64,000 nucleotides of DNA from Streptomyces sp. NBC_01750 (GCF_035918095.1 NZ_CP109137.1:8806001-8870000); one strand, 5' to 3'. Counted from the first letter of the stretch, positions 42,309-51,371 are shown. The notes: a model not told the origin generated them from the sequence alone. A program made the numbers and translations.

Positions 42309-42740
42309 ATGAGCACTCTCGAAGAACAGATCGACATCGGTGTTCCGATGGATGTGGCCTGGGACTGCCTCCACCGCGTGGAGACGTATCCGCGGTTCCT
42401 GGTAGGAGTACGCGAGTGTCGTTCGGAGGGCGGGCACCGGGCGCACCTGGACGTCGACGCGGGCGGCCGGGCTCAGGAGTTCGAAGCCGAGATCACCGAC
42501 CGGGGCAAGGAAAACATGATGGAGTGGCAGACCACGAGCGGTCCCGACCTGGCCGGAACGTTCTCACTGCTGCCTATCGACCGGGAGCACACCCGAGTCC
42601 AGGCCCGGATCGAGTACGACCCGGGCACCGTCAGGGAGGCGTTCGGCGGGCCGAAGGGTTTCGCCCAGGCAACCGCGATCGAACAGCTCGTACGGAATGA
42701 CCTCGAGCACTTCAAGGAGTTGACAGAACGGGAACGGTGA
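42309..42740 (+). CDS. SRPBCC-family protein (polyketide cyclase/dehydrase-like)
   Basis: 143 residues from ATG 42309 with GAGGTGG upstream. START/SRPBCC fold: TLEEQIDIGVPMDVAWDCLH, RVETYPRFLVGVREC, MEWQTTSGPDLAGTFSLLPI and a long C-terminal helix (RNDLEHFKELTER). Such proteins bind hydrophobic ligands or act as cyclases. No biosynthetic neighbours, so substrate unknown. Confidence 0.8.
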   Translation: MSTLEEQIDIGVPMDVAWDCLHRVETYPRFLVGVRECRSEGGHRAHLDVDAGGRAQEFEAEITDRGKENMMEWQTTSGPDLAGTFSLLPIDREHTRVQARIEYDPGTVREAFGGPKGFAQATAIEQLVRNDLEHFKELTERER

Positions 42741-43080
42741 GCCGCGCGACCGTTCCCACCGGGGCCTGAGGTCTCTGCCCTTCTCGGCCGCTGCGGCGGG
42801 ACCGGCCCCCTGACCGGTTCGGGCGCAATCGCCGGTCTGCCTGTTCGGCATCGGCCCCGGCGGCGCGGAGGGTGTGACGTTACCGGCGCTCCCCTGGGGC
42901 TTCGCCCCCTACTGCGCTAGCGACGAACCATACGCAGACTCCATCCTGCCCACCGGTGGCTTCACCGGCCCACCCGAGGACACCCTCGACTGCGCCAGCC
43001 AGCTCCACCTGGGCGTGCTGGGACAGTCACACCCGGGCGCTCACGGGGATTCCGGAGGGTGTCGACAACGATCGGGCAGC
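42741..43080. other. no gene; contains a terminator-like hairpin
   Basis: Between SRPBCC and the sigma factor gene (tail to tail) no gene is seen. GGGGC-TTC-GCCCC at 42896-42908 may serve as a terminator. Confidence 0.35.
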
Positions 43081-43998
43081 TCAGGAGAGTTCGTGCCGAG
43101 TGCCGTCGGCGACGGCGTGGAGCTTGTCCGGGTTGGCCATGTTGTGGATGGTTGAGATGCGGCCTTCCGGGTCGAAGTCGAAGGTCAGCGTGGCGACCAC
43201 GCGGCCCGGGCCGCGGAAGACCACGCCCGGGCCGGCATTGATCCAGGTGAGTTCTGCCCGCATCTGCCCGGGCTCGATGCCCTGGTAGGTCACGGTGCCG
43301 AGCTCGGCGAACCAACGGGCCACGGTCTCCAGGCCGACGACCGGCTTGAGGGCCTGGCGGACCTTGCCGCCGCCATCGGTCCACAGCGTCACGTCCGGGG
43401 AGAGCAGCTCCATGAGGGTGTTGATGTCGCCGCCCGTCGCCGCCGCGAAGAAGCGCTCGGTGACGTCGCGTTGGCGGGCGCGGTCCGCGGTGAAACGGGG
43501 CCGGCGGGCCTGGACGTGCTCGCGGGCGCGGTGCGCGGCCTGCCGGACCGCTGTCTCCGAGCGTTCCACCGCCTCCGCGATCTCCGCGTAGCTGAAGGCG
43601 AAGACTTCCTTCAGTACGAAGACCGCGCGCTCCAGGGGGCTCAGCGTCTCCAGGACGACCAGCAGGGCCATGGAGATCGAGTCCGCCGTGGCGACGCCGT
43701 CGGCGGTGTCCGGGCTGGTGAGGATCGGCTCGGGGAGCCACGGTCCGACGTAGGTCTCGCGCTGGTGGCGGGTCGAACGAAGCCGTTCCATCGCCAGGTT
43801 GGAGACGATCCGGGTCAGATAGGCCTTGGGGTCGGCGACCTGGGAACGGTCGGCCGCCGACCACTTGAGCCAGGCGTCCTGGACCACGTCCTCGGCGTCG
43901 GCGGCGGTGCCGAGGAGGCGGTAGGCGACGGAGAAGAGCAGGGTGCGGTACTGCTGGAAGGCGAGCTGGTCGGGGCTGGCCTGCTGTGGCTGGGTCAC
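43081..43998 (-). CDS. ECF41-type sigma factor
   Basis: 305 residues from GTG 43998. Sigma region 2 (QYRTLLFSVAYRLLGTAADA, EDVVQDAWLKW), region 4 (LSPLERAVFVLKEVFAFSYA, EIAEAVERSETAVRQAAHRA), then a SnoaL-like C-terminal extension with DGGGK (TLWTDGGGKVRQALKPVVG) and NPDKL (HNMANPDKLHAV). These two motifs are hallmarks of ECF41 sigma factors, whose extension regulates their own activity. GTG overlaps the stop of the upstream oxidoreductase gene, a typical ECF41 partner. Confidence 0.9.
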   Translation of the reverse strand: MTQPQQASPDQLAFQQYRTLLFSVAYRLLGTAADAEDVVQDAWLKWSAADRSQVADPKAYLTRIVSNLAMERLRSTRHQRETYVGPWLPEPILTSPDTADGVATADSISMALLVVLETLSPLERAVFVLKEVFAFSYAEIAEAVERSETAVRQAAHRAREHVQARRPRFTADRARQRDVTERFFAAATGGDINTLMELLSPDVTLWTDGGGKVRQALKPVVGLETVARWFAELGTVTYQGIEPGQMRAELTWINAGPGVVFRGPGRVVATLTFDFDPEGRISTIHNMANPDKLHAVADGTRHELS

Positions 43999-45188
43999 TT
44001 GGCGCTCCGGATCCGGGTGTAGCGGCCGCCGTGCGGCCAGAACGCGCCCGAGGCGGGCATCTTCTTCATGCGGGCGAAGGTCGGCCACGGCGCGGCGGTG
44101 ACCGTCTCCTTGTACTTCGCGGCCCGCTTGCCGGTCAGCATGAGCCGGCGCGGGCTGTCGTCGGGGTGGGTGAACTGCACGACGGCGTCGTTCCGGCCCA
44201 GGCTGACGGGTGTGTGGTAGTAGCCGAAGCGGAAGGGCTTGGGCTCCTTGCCGGTCAGCACCCGCAGGATCGAGAGGGACGCGTGCACGCCGGTGGGCAT
44301 GCCGCCCTGGCAGGTCCCGTGCATCACGCCGTAGCCCTGACGGATCGCCGCCGCGTCACCCACGGCGTAGACATCCGGGTGGGAGACCGAGCGCAGCGCA
44401 CTGTCCGTGACCACACGGCCGCGCTCGTCGACGGTCAGGCCCGCGGTGGCAGCCAGCGGCGAGACGTGGGTGCCGCTGGTCCACAGCACCGCGGCCGCCG
44501 GGACGCCGGAGCCGTCCGCGAGCTCGACGCTGTCCGGCAGTACCTTGGTCACCTCGACGCCGCTGCGCACCCGCACGCCGAGCCGGGCGAGCGCCGCGTC
44601 CAGATAGGCTTTGGCCTTCGGGTGCATGCTCGCGCCCGGCTCCTGCCGGCCCAGCAGCACCACCTGGAGCTCCGGGTGCCGCTCGGCGATCTCCGCGGCG
44701 GCCTCGACGCCGGTGAGGCCGCCGCCGCCGACCACGACGGTCCCGCCGTCGAGCCGGGACAGCCGGTCGGCGAGGAGGGCGGCGTCCTCCGGGCTGTTGA
44801 GGGTGTAGGCGTGGTCGTCCACGCCAGGGACGGCGACGGTGTCCGCCGCGCTGCCCAGGCCGTAGACCAGGGTGTCGTAGCGCAGGACCCGGTCGTCGTC
44901 GATCCGGACGGTCTTCGCCTCGGCGTCCACCGCTGTGACCCAGCCGCGGACGAAGGCGGCGCCGGTGCCGTCCAGCAGCTCCGGGATGTTCATCTCGGCC
45001 GTCTCCTGGCCGGTGGCGGTCATGTGCAGTCGGAGCCGCTCGGTGAAGTTGACGTAGGGGTTGACCAGCGTCACTCGCAGGTTGCCACGCTTCCTGGTGC
45101 GGGCCGCGAGCTGGATCGCGGCGGAGAGCCCGGCGTAGCCGGCTCCCAGGACCAGGACCTCGTGCTGCTGCGCTGCTGTCGTGTTCAT
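43995..45188 (-). CDS. NAD(P)/FAD-dependent oxidoreductase (NDH-2-like)
   Basis: 397 residues. FAD-binding GxGxxG in EVLVLGAGYAGLSAAIQLAA, NAD-binding second site TVVVGGGGLTGVEAAAEIAE, and the C-terminal FAD motif DVYAVGDAAAIRQG. It resembles type-II NADH dehydrogenase/pyridine nucleotide-disulfide oxidoreductases without a redox-active disulfide. ATG 45188. Followed by the ECF41 sigma gene in the same transcript. Confidence 0.85.
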   Translation of the reverse strand: MNTTAAQQHEVLVLGAGYAGLSAAIQLAARTRKRGNLRVTLVNPYVNFTERLRLHMTATGQETAEMNIPELLDGTGAAFVRGWVTAVDAEAKTVRIDDDRVLRYDTLVYGLGSAADTVAVPGVDDHAYTLNSPEDAALLADRLSRLDGGTVVVGGGGLTGVEAAAEIAERHPELQVVLLGRQEPGASMHPKAKAYLDAALARLGVRVRSGVEVTKVLPDSVELADGSGVPAAAVLWTSGTHVSPLAATAGLTVDERGRVVTDSALRSVSHPDVYAVGDAAAIRQGYGVMHGTCQGGMPTGVHASLSILRVLTGKEPKPFRFGYYHTPVSLGRNDAVVQFTHPDDSPRRLMLTGKRAAKYKETVTAAPWPTFARMKKMPASGAFWPHGGRYTRIRSAK

Positions 45189-45240
45189 CGCTCTGCTCTC
45201 TCTTTCGTGTCGGTCGTTCCCGCTGTGCGGACGACCACCA

Positions 45241-45268
45241 GACGCAAGCTGCCCTTCCGTTCGTGACA
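45241..45268 (-). promoter_or_regulatory. ECF41-type promoter
   Basis: On the minus strand TGTCACG (45268-45262) is followed after 17 bases by CGTC (45244-45241), close to the ECF41 consensus TGTCACA-N16-CGTC. It would start transcription about 50 bases before the oxidoreductase ATG, giving autoregulation of the oxidoreductase-sigma operon. Confidence 0.6.
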
Positions 45269-45291
45269 TGGGTCCGATATGACCCGCGTCA
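45264..45291. repeat. inverted repeat overlapping the ECF41 promoter
   Basis: TGACATGGGTC-CGATAT-GACCCGCGTCA, 9 of 11 positions paired, overlapping the -35 element. A further regulator may bind here. Bases 45292-45625 contain no recognised gene, only short coding-like scraps (for example REHDRLYTTPAQRNYALTT near 45445-45509). Confidence 0.4.
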
Positions 45292-45625
45292 CATCGCGAA
45301 GAGAGAGCGGGCGCGCGCTGCATCAGCACCCCGAGCACCGCGACGCGCAGCATTCAATCATGATCGACTGGCTCCGCACAGGAACTGACGGAACAACAGG
45401 ATTCCGCAGGTCAGCGGCAGGACTTGGTGCTCTCACGCCGCCCGCGAGCACGACCGCCTCTACACCACCCCCGCCCAGCGGAACTACGCCCTCACCACTT
45501 GATCGCGAGCTTCACTCGAAACGAACCGGACCCAAATCACCGATCCTCATCACCTCGACACCTGAGCGGCGGCGCCCACGACCGGCTCCGGTGTCAACCC
45601 CCGAAGGACTTCCGGAGCCGACCAC

Positions 45626-47300
45626 TTAGCCTCGATCCACCGATGTGGGCTGAGGGTGATCTTCTGGCTGAGGTCGGGGGACGGCCGTTGGATTGGGCAC
45701 CTTGTAGCTGCTGGTCTGCCCAGCGTTTCCACGTGTTCGGTTCCGGTTGGGCCCTTGCGGGCGGGGTGGGCAGGGACGTTCGTGTCAGCCGGCTGGGCCG
45801 TGGACGGTGTCGAAGAGGTGTGTCCAGGCGTGCTGCCAGGGCCAGTTGTTCGGTAGGTGCAGGGTGACGCGCCGTGCGGAGCGGGCGGTCCGGGCGGGAA
45901 CGTGGATCAGGTGGGCGCGGAGGGTGGCGGTGGTGGCCTTGGCGTGGAAGGCGGAGGTCAGAGCACCGGTGGCCCGCAGCAGGTTGTAGGTCATCGCCCA
46001 CAGGGTCAGCCAGGCGGAGTTGGCGTGGAAGTGTCCGGACGGCAGGTGGGCCAGAGCTGCGGCTTTGCTGTCGGCGATGACCTGCTCGACGACGGCGTGG
46101 TGACGGTGTTCCCGTTCTGACTGGAGGGTCGGGGCGGGGTTGTCGGTGAAGAACGGGTGGTAGCGCCAGAGGGGGAACAGCTCGCCCTGTTCACCCACGA
46201 CGGCGGGTTCGGCCAGGTCCCGGACCCGGCGCACGATCAGCCGGGCCGTGACCCGCTCGCTCTTCTTGCGGCCGGTGAAGGCGGTGTAGGCGGGTATCTC
46301 GGCGACTTCGGCGCCGGAGATGAGCTCGCCGGTGTCGGGGTCGGGCACCGCGGTGGGATAGGTGATCTGCTGCCATGCCTCGTCCGGAATGCCGAGGACG
46401 GCCCGCTTGATGGAGGGGTTCATGCCGCAGGTGATGGAGAAGCGGGCCCCGGTCCGGCGGCAGGCGGCGATTACACCGGCGTTGTAGAACTGTGAATCTG
46501 CCCGCAGGATCCGCAGGCCGGTGCAGCCGACCTCGACGGCGGTGGCCAGCGCCTCACTGACCAGTTTCGGGGCGCCGCGTGAGTCGGCTGCCTTCCCGCG
46601 GCGCATCCGCACGGTGGCGATCACCGGCCGCGAGGCGGGGGTGCAGATCGTGGCCAGCAGCGGGTGCAGGGTGCGGACGCCCTTGAACCGGCCGTACTCG
46701 GCGCCCTGCTTGGTCCGGCCGTAGACCCGTTTGTGGGTGGAGTCGACATCGATGAACGCCTTCTCGCCTGCGCCGGGCAGCAGCGGCGTGTGCGAGGCCA
46801 AAGCGGCCAGGAACCTGCGGTGCACCGCGTGGAGCTGGAGTGCGTGACCGTGGGTGAACGCGCGCAGGAAGCTGCCCAGCGTGGAGGGCGCACGGACGCC
46901 TGCGAACAACACGGGCATCGCGCCGTGGCGCAGGACGTGAAGGTCGTCGATGCTGTCCGCACCGGCGGCCATCCCGGCCACGATGCTGGTGACCTTGGCA
47001 TCCGGCCCGGCACCCGCGCCGTTCTTCGCTCCGGTCAGCTTCACCTTCTCCGCCACCAGACGGGCCAGCCCGCACCGCTCGGCCAGCTGCATCACCGGGA
47101 CCAGCCCGGCATGCGCGATCAGATTCGGGTCGTCGAACGCAGCGGAGACCGCCGCCGGAGTATGGGAAACTTTCATCTACGAGGTGCCTTGCTGATTGTG
47201 CGTGCTGGAAGCGTCAGAACTCCCATCATCGCAGGTCAGCAGGCACCTCTTCTTGATTCCTTATCCACAGGAGGCGGGTCACTCGGTGGATCGAGGCTAA
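45626..47300. mobile_element. IS1380-family insertion sequence, copy 2
   Basis: Same 1675-base element as 19041-20715, same orientation, offset exactly 26585 bases. Right end joins an IS630-type transposase fragment. No target duplication visible. Confidence 0.9.
45785..47176 (-). CDS. IS1380-family transposase (copy 2)
   Basis: 463 residues, identical to the product of 19200-20591, with all apparent catalytic residues. Probably functional. Confidence 0.9.
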   Translation of the reverse strand: MKVSHTPAAVSAAFDDPNLIAHAGLVPVMQLAERCGLARLVAEKVKLTGAKNGAGAGPDAKVTSIVAGMAAGADSIDDLHVLRHGAMPVLFAGVRAPSTLGSFLRAFTHGHALQLHAVHRRFLAALASHTPLLPGAGEKAFIDVDSTHKRVYGRTKQGAEYGRFKGVRTLHPLLATICTPASRPVIATVRMRRGKAADSRGAPKLVSEALATAVEVGCTGLRILRADSQFYNAGVIAACRRTGARFSITCGMNPSIKRAVLGIPDEAWQQITYPTAVPDPDTGELISGAEVAEIPAYTAFTGRKKSERVTARLIVRRVRDLAEPAVVGEQGELFPLWRYHPFFTDNPAPTLQSEREHRHHAVVEQVIADSKAAALAHLPSGHFHANSAWLTLWAMTYNLLRATGALTSAFHAKATTATLRAHLIHVPARTARSARRVTLHLPNNWPWQHAWTHLFDTVHGPAG

Positions 47301-47302
47301 GC

Positions 47303-47689
47303 AAGCACCCGCGCTTCCACGTCCACTTCGCCCCGACCGGCTCCTCCTGGATGAACCAGGTCGAGCGGTGGTTCGGCCTGCTGACCGACAAGCTCATCCG
47401 CCGCGGCGTCCACAGGTCCGTGAAGGCCCTGGAACACGACATCACCGCGTGGATCGACACATGGAGCGAGAACCCGCGGCCCTTCAGCTGGACCAAGACC
47501 TCAGACGAGATCCTCAACTCCCTCGCCGACTACCTCACCAAGGTCGGAACCGCCAGCCAGAAAACCGAGCCGGGCGCCTCGAGCCCCGCGGGCGGCGGCC
47601 CTGTGACAGCGGGCCCCGCGCCGTGCTTTCTATCAGCGGTGCGCGAATGGACCGACAGGGCTTTCGCTCAGCGTGTCAGTGCCTCGTAG
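47303..47689 (+). pseudogene. IS630-family transposase, C-terminal fragment
   Basis: KHPRFHVHFAPTGSSWMNQV, ERWFGLLTDKLIRRGVH and EHDITAWIDTWSENPRPFSW form the last quarter of an IS630-type DDE transposase, including the catalytic Glu in NQVERWF. It begins at the right edge of IS1380 copy 2; the rest of the gene is missing from the other flank. The family-like part ends near 47570; the frame then runs on to 47689. Confidence 0.75.
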
Positions 47690-48789
47690 GCGGTTTGGAG
47701 GAGCTTGTGGCTGCGCGGGTCGGTGAGGCCGAGATGGGTCATCTGGTTCATCACGTAGGCGATGGTCATGCGCGTGTCGAGGTCATTGACGACCAATGAT
47801 CCGCCCCTTCCGCCCCAGTAGCAGGTGTGGAGGTTGGGTGTGCCGACCGGTGCGTCGTCGGCGTTCAGGGCGTAGCCCATGCCGAAGCGCAGAGGGATGC
47901 CGAGTACGAGATCGATGCCGTGGGACTGCTCGTCGAACACCATGCGGCAGGTAGCTTCGGACAGAAGGCGCGCTGAGGGCGTTTGGCCTCCGGATGCCAG
48001 TACCGATTGGATGGCGGCCACAGATCGCGCGTTTCCGTAGCCCGCCGCGGCAGGGATCTCGGCGCGGCGCCACTGGGCGCTCCAGGTATCCTGAGCGGTC
48101 ACGTAGGCGCCGACCGGAATGGTCACCCGTGGGTTGGCTGCGGGTGCGGGGCCGGGTGCGGGGATGACATCGGAGACACGGAGGTCGTGTTCGGCTGGGA
48201 GGCCGATGTGGAAGTCGGCGTCGAGTGGGGCAGCAATGTGGTCGGCGAAGAACCTGCCGATTGACTGCTGGCATATGCGGCGGATGACCTCGCCGATCAG
48301 AAAGCCGTGGGTGAACCTGTGGTAGCCAGAAGCCGCGCCAGGTTCCCAGCGGGGCGACTGGCGGGCCAGTAGGGTGGTGGCCTTCTCCCAATCGCACAGG
48401 TCGTCGAGGTTCATTGGCTGGTCCCAGTCGGGGAGACCAGCGGTGTGGCCGAGCAGGTGCCGGATCTCGATGCGGTCTTTTCCTGCGGTACCGAACTCCG
48501 GCCAGTATTTTGCGACCGGTGCGGTCAGGTCGAGTTCGTCGCGGTCGGCGAGGACGAGAGCACACAGCGCGGTCATCGTCTTCGTAGTGGACCACACGTT
48601 GGTGATGGTGTCGCGCTGCCATGGTTGGGTACATTCCTGGTCGGTGTGGCCTCCCCACAGGTCGACGACGGGTTCGCCGTCTAGGTAGATCGCCACCGAG
48701 GCACCGACATCCGCTCCGCTGCGCAGGGAGTCGGCGAACGCCTCCCGTACTGCGCTGAACTGGTGGCTACAGTTGCCTTGAATTTCCAT
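47668..48789 (-). CDS. serine hydrolase (beta-lactamase/esterase family)
   Basis: 373 residues, class C beta-lactamase-like fold. S-x-x-K nucleophile in NVWSTTKTMTALCAL, the Tyr motif in ASGYHRFTHGFLIGEVIRR, and a C-terminal WGGRGGS region in place of KTG. Such proteins are usually esterases or D-aminopeptidases rather than antibiotic-resistance enzymes. No signal peptide, so cytoplasmic. It is downstream of the MAB_1171c-type gene on the same strand. Confidence 0.8.
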   Translation of the reverse strand: MEIQGNCSHQFSAVREAFADSLRSGADVGASVAIYLDGEPVVDLWGGHTDQECTQPWQRDTITNVWSTTKTMTALCALVLADRDELDLTAPVAKYWPEFGTAGKDRIEIRHLLGHTAGLPDWDQPMNLDDLCDWEKATTLLARQSPRWEPGAASGYHRFTHGFLIGEVIRRICQQSIGRFFADHIAAPLDADFHIGLPAEHDLRVSDVIPAPGPAPAANPRVTIPVGAYVTAQDTWSAQWRRAEIPAAAGYGNARSVAAIQSVLASGGQTPSARLLSEATCRMVFDEQSHGIDLVLGIPLRFGMGYALNADDAPVGTPNLHTCYWGGRGGSLVVNDLDTRMTIAYVMNQMTHLGLTDPRSHKLLQTAYEALTR

Positions 48790-48809
48790 GTCGAACGATG
48801 TCTCCGATC

Positions 48810-49991
48810 TCAGTGCGTCGCTATCAGGCGGTTAAGGCGGGCGGCGAGTTCGCGGATCTGAGGTGAAGTGTCTGCCTTGGCGACTTTGCGTAGGAATTCG
48901 ATCTCGCCAGGCAGGTCTGCACCTCCGAGGACCGGGACGGTCAGATCACCGCGCAGCAGGGGCGCTCCGCCTGCCTTTGCGTGTCGCGCTATGCGCAACC
49001 AGCAGGCGGTCACGCGGGGATCGACCTCGGCGGGTGGGGGTGAGTCTTCGTGTTCAAGCTGTGCCCGAACGTCATCCAGTACTGCCTGGGGGACATAGGC
49101 ACGCAGATCGAGGACGGCGTCACGGATCTCGATCACTGTCCGGTAGAGGAGCAAGTCCAGCGGGTCAGAGCACCGCAGGAAACCAAGGCTGCGTTGTTGA
49201 GTCTGCGCCAGGCGGACGTCGGGCACCGCGTCGACCAGGTCACGCCACAGCGGCCAGAGCTGCCACAAGATCCGCATGCGTCTGAGCGCCAGCGCCGCCG
49301 CAGTCCCGAGAGGGACGCAGATCGCGCTCGCTCTTGAGAAGGCATAACAACCCAGCAGAAGTGGAGTGATAGATGGGAACCACGAGTATCGCATCCCGAT
49401 ATATGTGGCGCTGAGTAGCCAGTACGCCCCGGCGAAGACAGCACCGAGGCCGAAGAGCCGCAGTCCGACACGTAGGGCGAGGTCTAAACTCGCACGGCTG
49501 TACCACCAGCAGGCGGTTGCGCACACCAAGTTCGTGCTGAGGTTGACCGTGATAAGGACCACCCAGTATGTCGTGGAAGGGGTGGGATCACCAACGGAGG
49601 GAACCGTGTGTGACAGGTGCGGTTCTGCGGCTAGATCTAGCCAGGCGAGCGCGGTCATCACGAGCCCGGCTAAACCGTACAGCAGGTATGTGTGACGGCC
49701 GCGAACCGCCAGGAACACGAAGTCCAGTACGGCGGCAGAGGTGAGAACGCCGAACAGGTTTCGTGCCAACGCGGTCAGATGGGTGGGCCCGGTGGCTTGG
49801 TACACGAGGTCGTTGACCCATTGCAGATGGAGAGTCAACGCAGCTGCGGCGCCCAGGACCGCTAGCCACAGGGGCCGTTGCTCGCTTGAACGCATGACGG
49901 TCGGAGCACGTAGCACCACTGCCAACCACAGAGAGGCGACGCCAGCCGTCTCCAAGCCAATCCCGAAACTCAGTAATTCGCTGATCGTCAC
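48810..49991 (-). CDS. MAB_1171c-type membrane protein
   Basis: 393 residues. Seven N-terminal membrane helices (including LSFGIGLETAGVASLWLAVV, LWLAVLGAAAALTLHLQWVN and LYGLAGLVMTALAWLDLAA), then a cytoplasmic helical domain (WRDLVDAVPDVRLAQTQQRS, LYRTVIEIRDAVLDLRAYVP). This is the layout of the actinobacterial MAB_1171c family, annotated as putative transporters. Its ATG overlaps the stop of the ImmA/IrrE-like gene, so the two proteins probably act together. Confidence 0.8.
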   Translation of the reverse strand: MTISELLSFGIGLETAGVASLWLAVVLRAPTVMRSSEQRPLWLAVLGAAAALTLHLQWVNDLVYQATGPTHLTALARNLFGVLTSAAVLDFVFLAVRGRHTYLLYGLAGLVMTALAWLDLAAEPHLSHTVPSVGDPTPSTTYWVVLITVNLSTNLVCATACWWYSRASLDLALRVGLRLFGLGAVFAGAYWLLSATYIGMRYSWFPSITPLLLGCYAFSRASAICVPLGTAAALALRRMRILWQLWPLWRDLVDAVPDVRLAQTQQRSLGFLRCSDPLDLLLYRTVIEIRDAVLDLRAYVPQAVLDDVRAQLEHEDSPPPAEVDPRVTACWLRIARHAKAGGAPLLRGDLTVPVLGGADLPGEIEFLRKVAKADTSPQIRELAARLNRLIATH

Positions 49992-50560
49992 AGTCGACGT
50001 CCCCTTTGGGTGATTCCCAGTGCCTCGCTGAGTGCCCCCAGCGCGGGAGTTGGGGGCACAGCGATGCCGTCATTCTGTGTGGCGAGGATCAGACTTGCCA
50101 TCATCTCCGCTTCTTGTTCCTGGGCATCAGAATAGTTTGAACGCTGCAGCATATTTCGGACTAGCTCTGGATTCAGATCCGGAAACACCAATCGGGCGGT
50201 CGCGTCGTCCAGGGATGAGCTGCTGCGATGTTCGCAGACTATGTGAGCCAGCTCGTGCACGATGATGTGGTCCTGGTGAGGTCGCGTAGTCTTGGCTTCG
50301 AATATGACGAGGTCGGCCGCGTCCGAGGCGATCCAAAGACCGCACGGCTGGGCGGCCCGCATGGCAATGGGAATCAGATGGAGAGGTCGGCCGCGCCGCT
50401 CGCTTAGACGAGCGCACAACCCGGCGATGTCGCACGACATGGGGAGCATCAACGCAGCCAGACGGGCCTCACAACTGCGGCGTAGGTGTGCAAGGCTGCG
50501 GCGCTGGCTGTATCTCATTTCCGGCGGCACTGGACGCGACCTCTCAGCGAAGAAGACCAC
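49988..50560 (-). CDS. ImmA/IrrE-like metallopeptidase
   Basis: 190 residues (or 176 if ATG 50518 is the start). The zinc-peptidase motif HELAH is in DHIIVHELAHIVCEHRSS, preceded by a region like other ImmA proteins (LCARLSERRGRPLHLIPIAM). ImmA/IrrE proteases typically cleave or inactivate a cognate XRE repressor; such a regulator is encoded just upstream at 50784. Confidence 0.75.
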   Translation of the reverse strand: MVFFAERSRPVPPEMRYSQRRSLAHLRRSCEARLAALMLPMSCDIAGLCARLSERRGRPLHLIPIAMRAAQPCGLWIASDAADLVIFEAKTTRPHQDHIIVHELAHIVCEHRSSSSLDDATARLVFPDLNPELVRNMLQRSNYSDAQEQEAEMMASLILATQNDGIAVPPTPALGALSEALGITQRGRRL

Positions 50561-50783
50561 CGACCGTACGAGTGTGGAGACGTTAAGTCTTCTACCTCAG
50601 CCTTGGTGTCTACACTCGGACGATTTCGACTCCGGCAACACCAGCCGTGGTGGTTCCTGCCGCCGGGCACAGCAGGCCCGGCAGGGTTAAGTCGGCGAGG
50701 AACTCTTCTGCTGTGCACCGTAAGAGCCTGAGAACCACTTGCGGCGGTGCGGGCCGGATGCGGCTCGGAAAAGGCACGCATCG

Positions 50784-51209
50784 TCACTCCTCGACAGGGG
50801 GGAGTCCATGCAGCTTCCTCACCTGATCAAGCATGGCTGTAATGGCCTCAAGGCTGTCCTGCTGCAAGCCCACAGCTCGTAGGGCGACCCCGCGGACGCC
50901 TGCCTGGCTCAGCACCTCCAGCCCCGCGAGCTGAGCGTTGACTCGCTCTGCATGGTCGGGGTCCACGAAATAGGCCGGCGAGACGCCGAAGAACTCTGCA
51001 AGTGCTGCCAGTAGTTCTTGAGAGGGGTGTGCACGAGAGCCGTTCCGCAGTGCTGACAGGTAGGCGCCACTAACGCGTATGTGAGGAAACTTCTCCTTGA
51101 TCTTGTCAGCAACCTCGTTGTTAGTCCACCGCCGTCCCTCAGGGCGGCTCCTGGAGAACAGGCCGTCCAGTCGCTCGGCAAGCGTCGACTCCTCTGGCGC
51201 GCCAGTCAT
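50784..51209 (-). CDS. XRE-family helix-turn-helix regulator
   Basis: 141 residues with an N-terminal HTH (NNEVADKIKEKFPHIRVSGA, YLSALRNGSRAHPSQELLAA) and FFGVSPAYFVD typical of XRE regulators, then a helical C-terminus. It is the first gene of the leftward set with ImmA/IrrE and MAB_1171c-type genes and likely the target of the ImmA protease. Confidence 0.85.
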   Translation of the reverse strand: MTGAPEESTLAERLDGLFSRSRPEGRRWTNNEVADKIKEKFPHIRVSGAYLSALRNGSRAHPSQELLAALAEFFGVSPAYFVDPDHAERVNAQLAGLEVLSQAGVRGVALRAVGLQQDSLEAITAMLDQVRKLHGLPPVEE

Positions 51210-51273
51210 GCGTCCTCCTGTGGCTGAATATGCACCATCTACCCCTGTGCGACGGACAGTTGAAGTCTACTGC

Positions 51274-51303
51274 GGCGCCTCGTCTACTGGTTGACGAGGC
51301 GCC
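51274..51303. other. perfect 11-bp hairpin in a divergent promoter region
   Basis: GGCGCCTCGTC and GACGAGGCGCC flank an 8-base loop (TACTGGTT). It lies between two genes that both start away from it, so it is not a plain 3' terminator. It may form in one of the 5' leaders. Confidence 0.5.
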
Positions 51304-51326
51304 GTGGGCATGGAAGCATCTGCGGA

Positions 51327-51371
51327 TCAACCGGTAGATTATTTGAATCTCAACTTTCATCTAACGGTTGA
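51327..51371. promoter_or_regulatory. long-spaced inverted repeat, probable operator
   Basis: TCAACCGGTAGA (51327-51338) and TCTAACGGTTGA (51360-51371) pair at 11 of 12 positions with a 21-base spacer (centres 33 bases apart, three helical turns). It is upstream of the StrR-like gene and could bind that regulator or the XRE protein. Confidence 0.5.

Noticed and set aside
43986..45266. Plus-strand 426-codon frame opposite the FAD oxidoreductase
   Set aside because: Antisense artefact; the minus strand has both dinucleotide-binding motifs.
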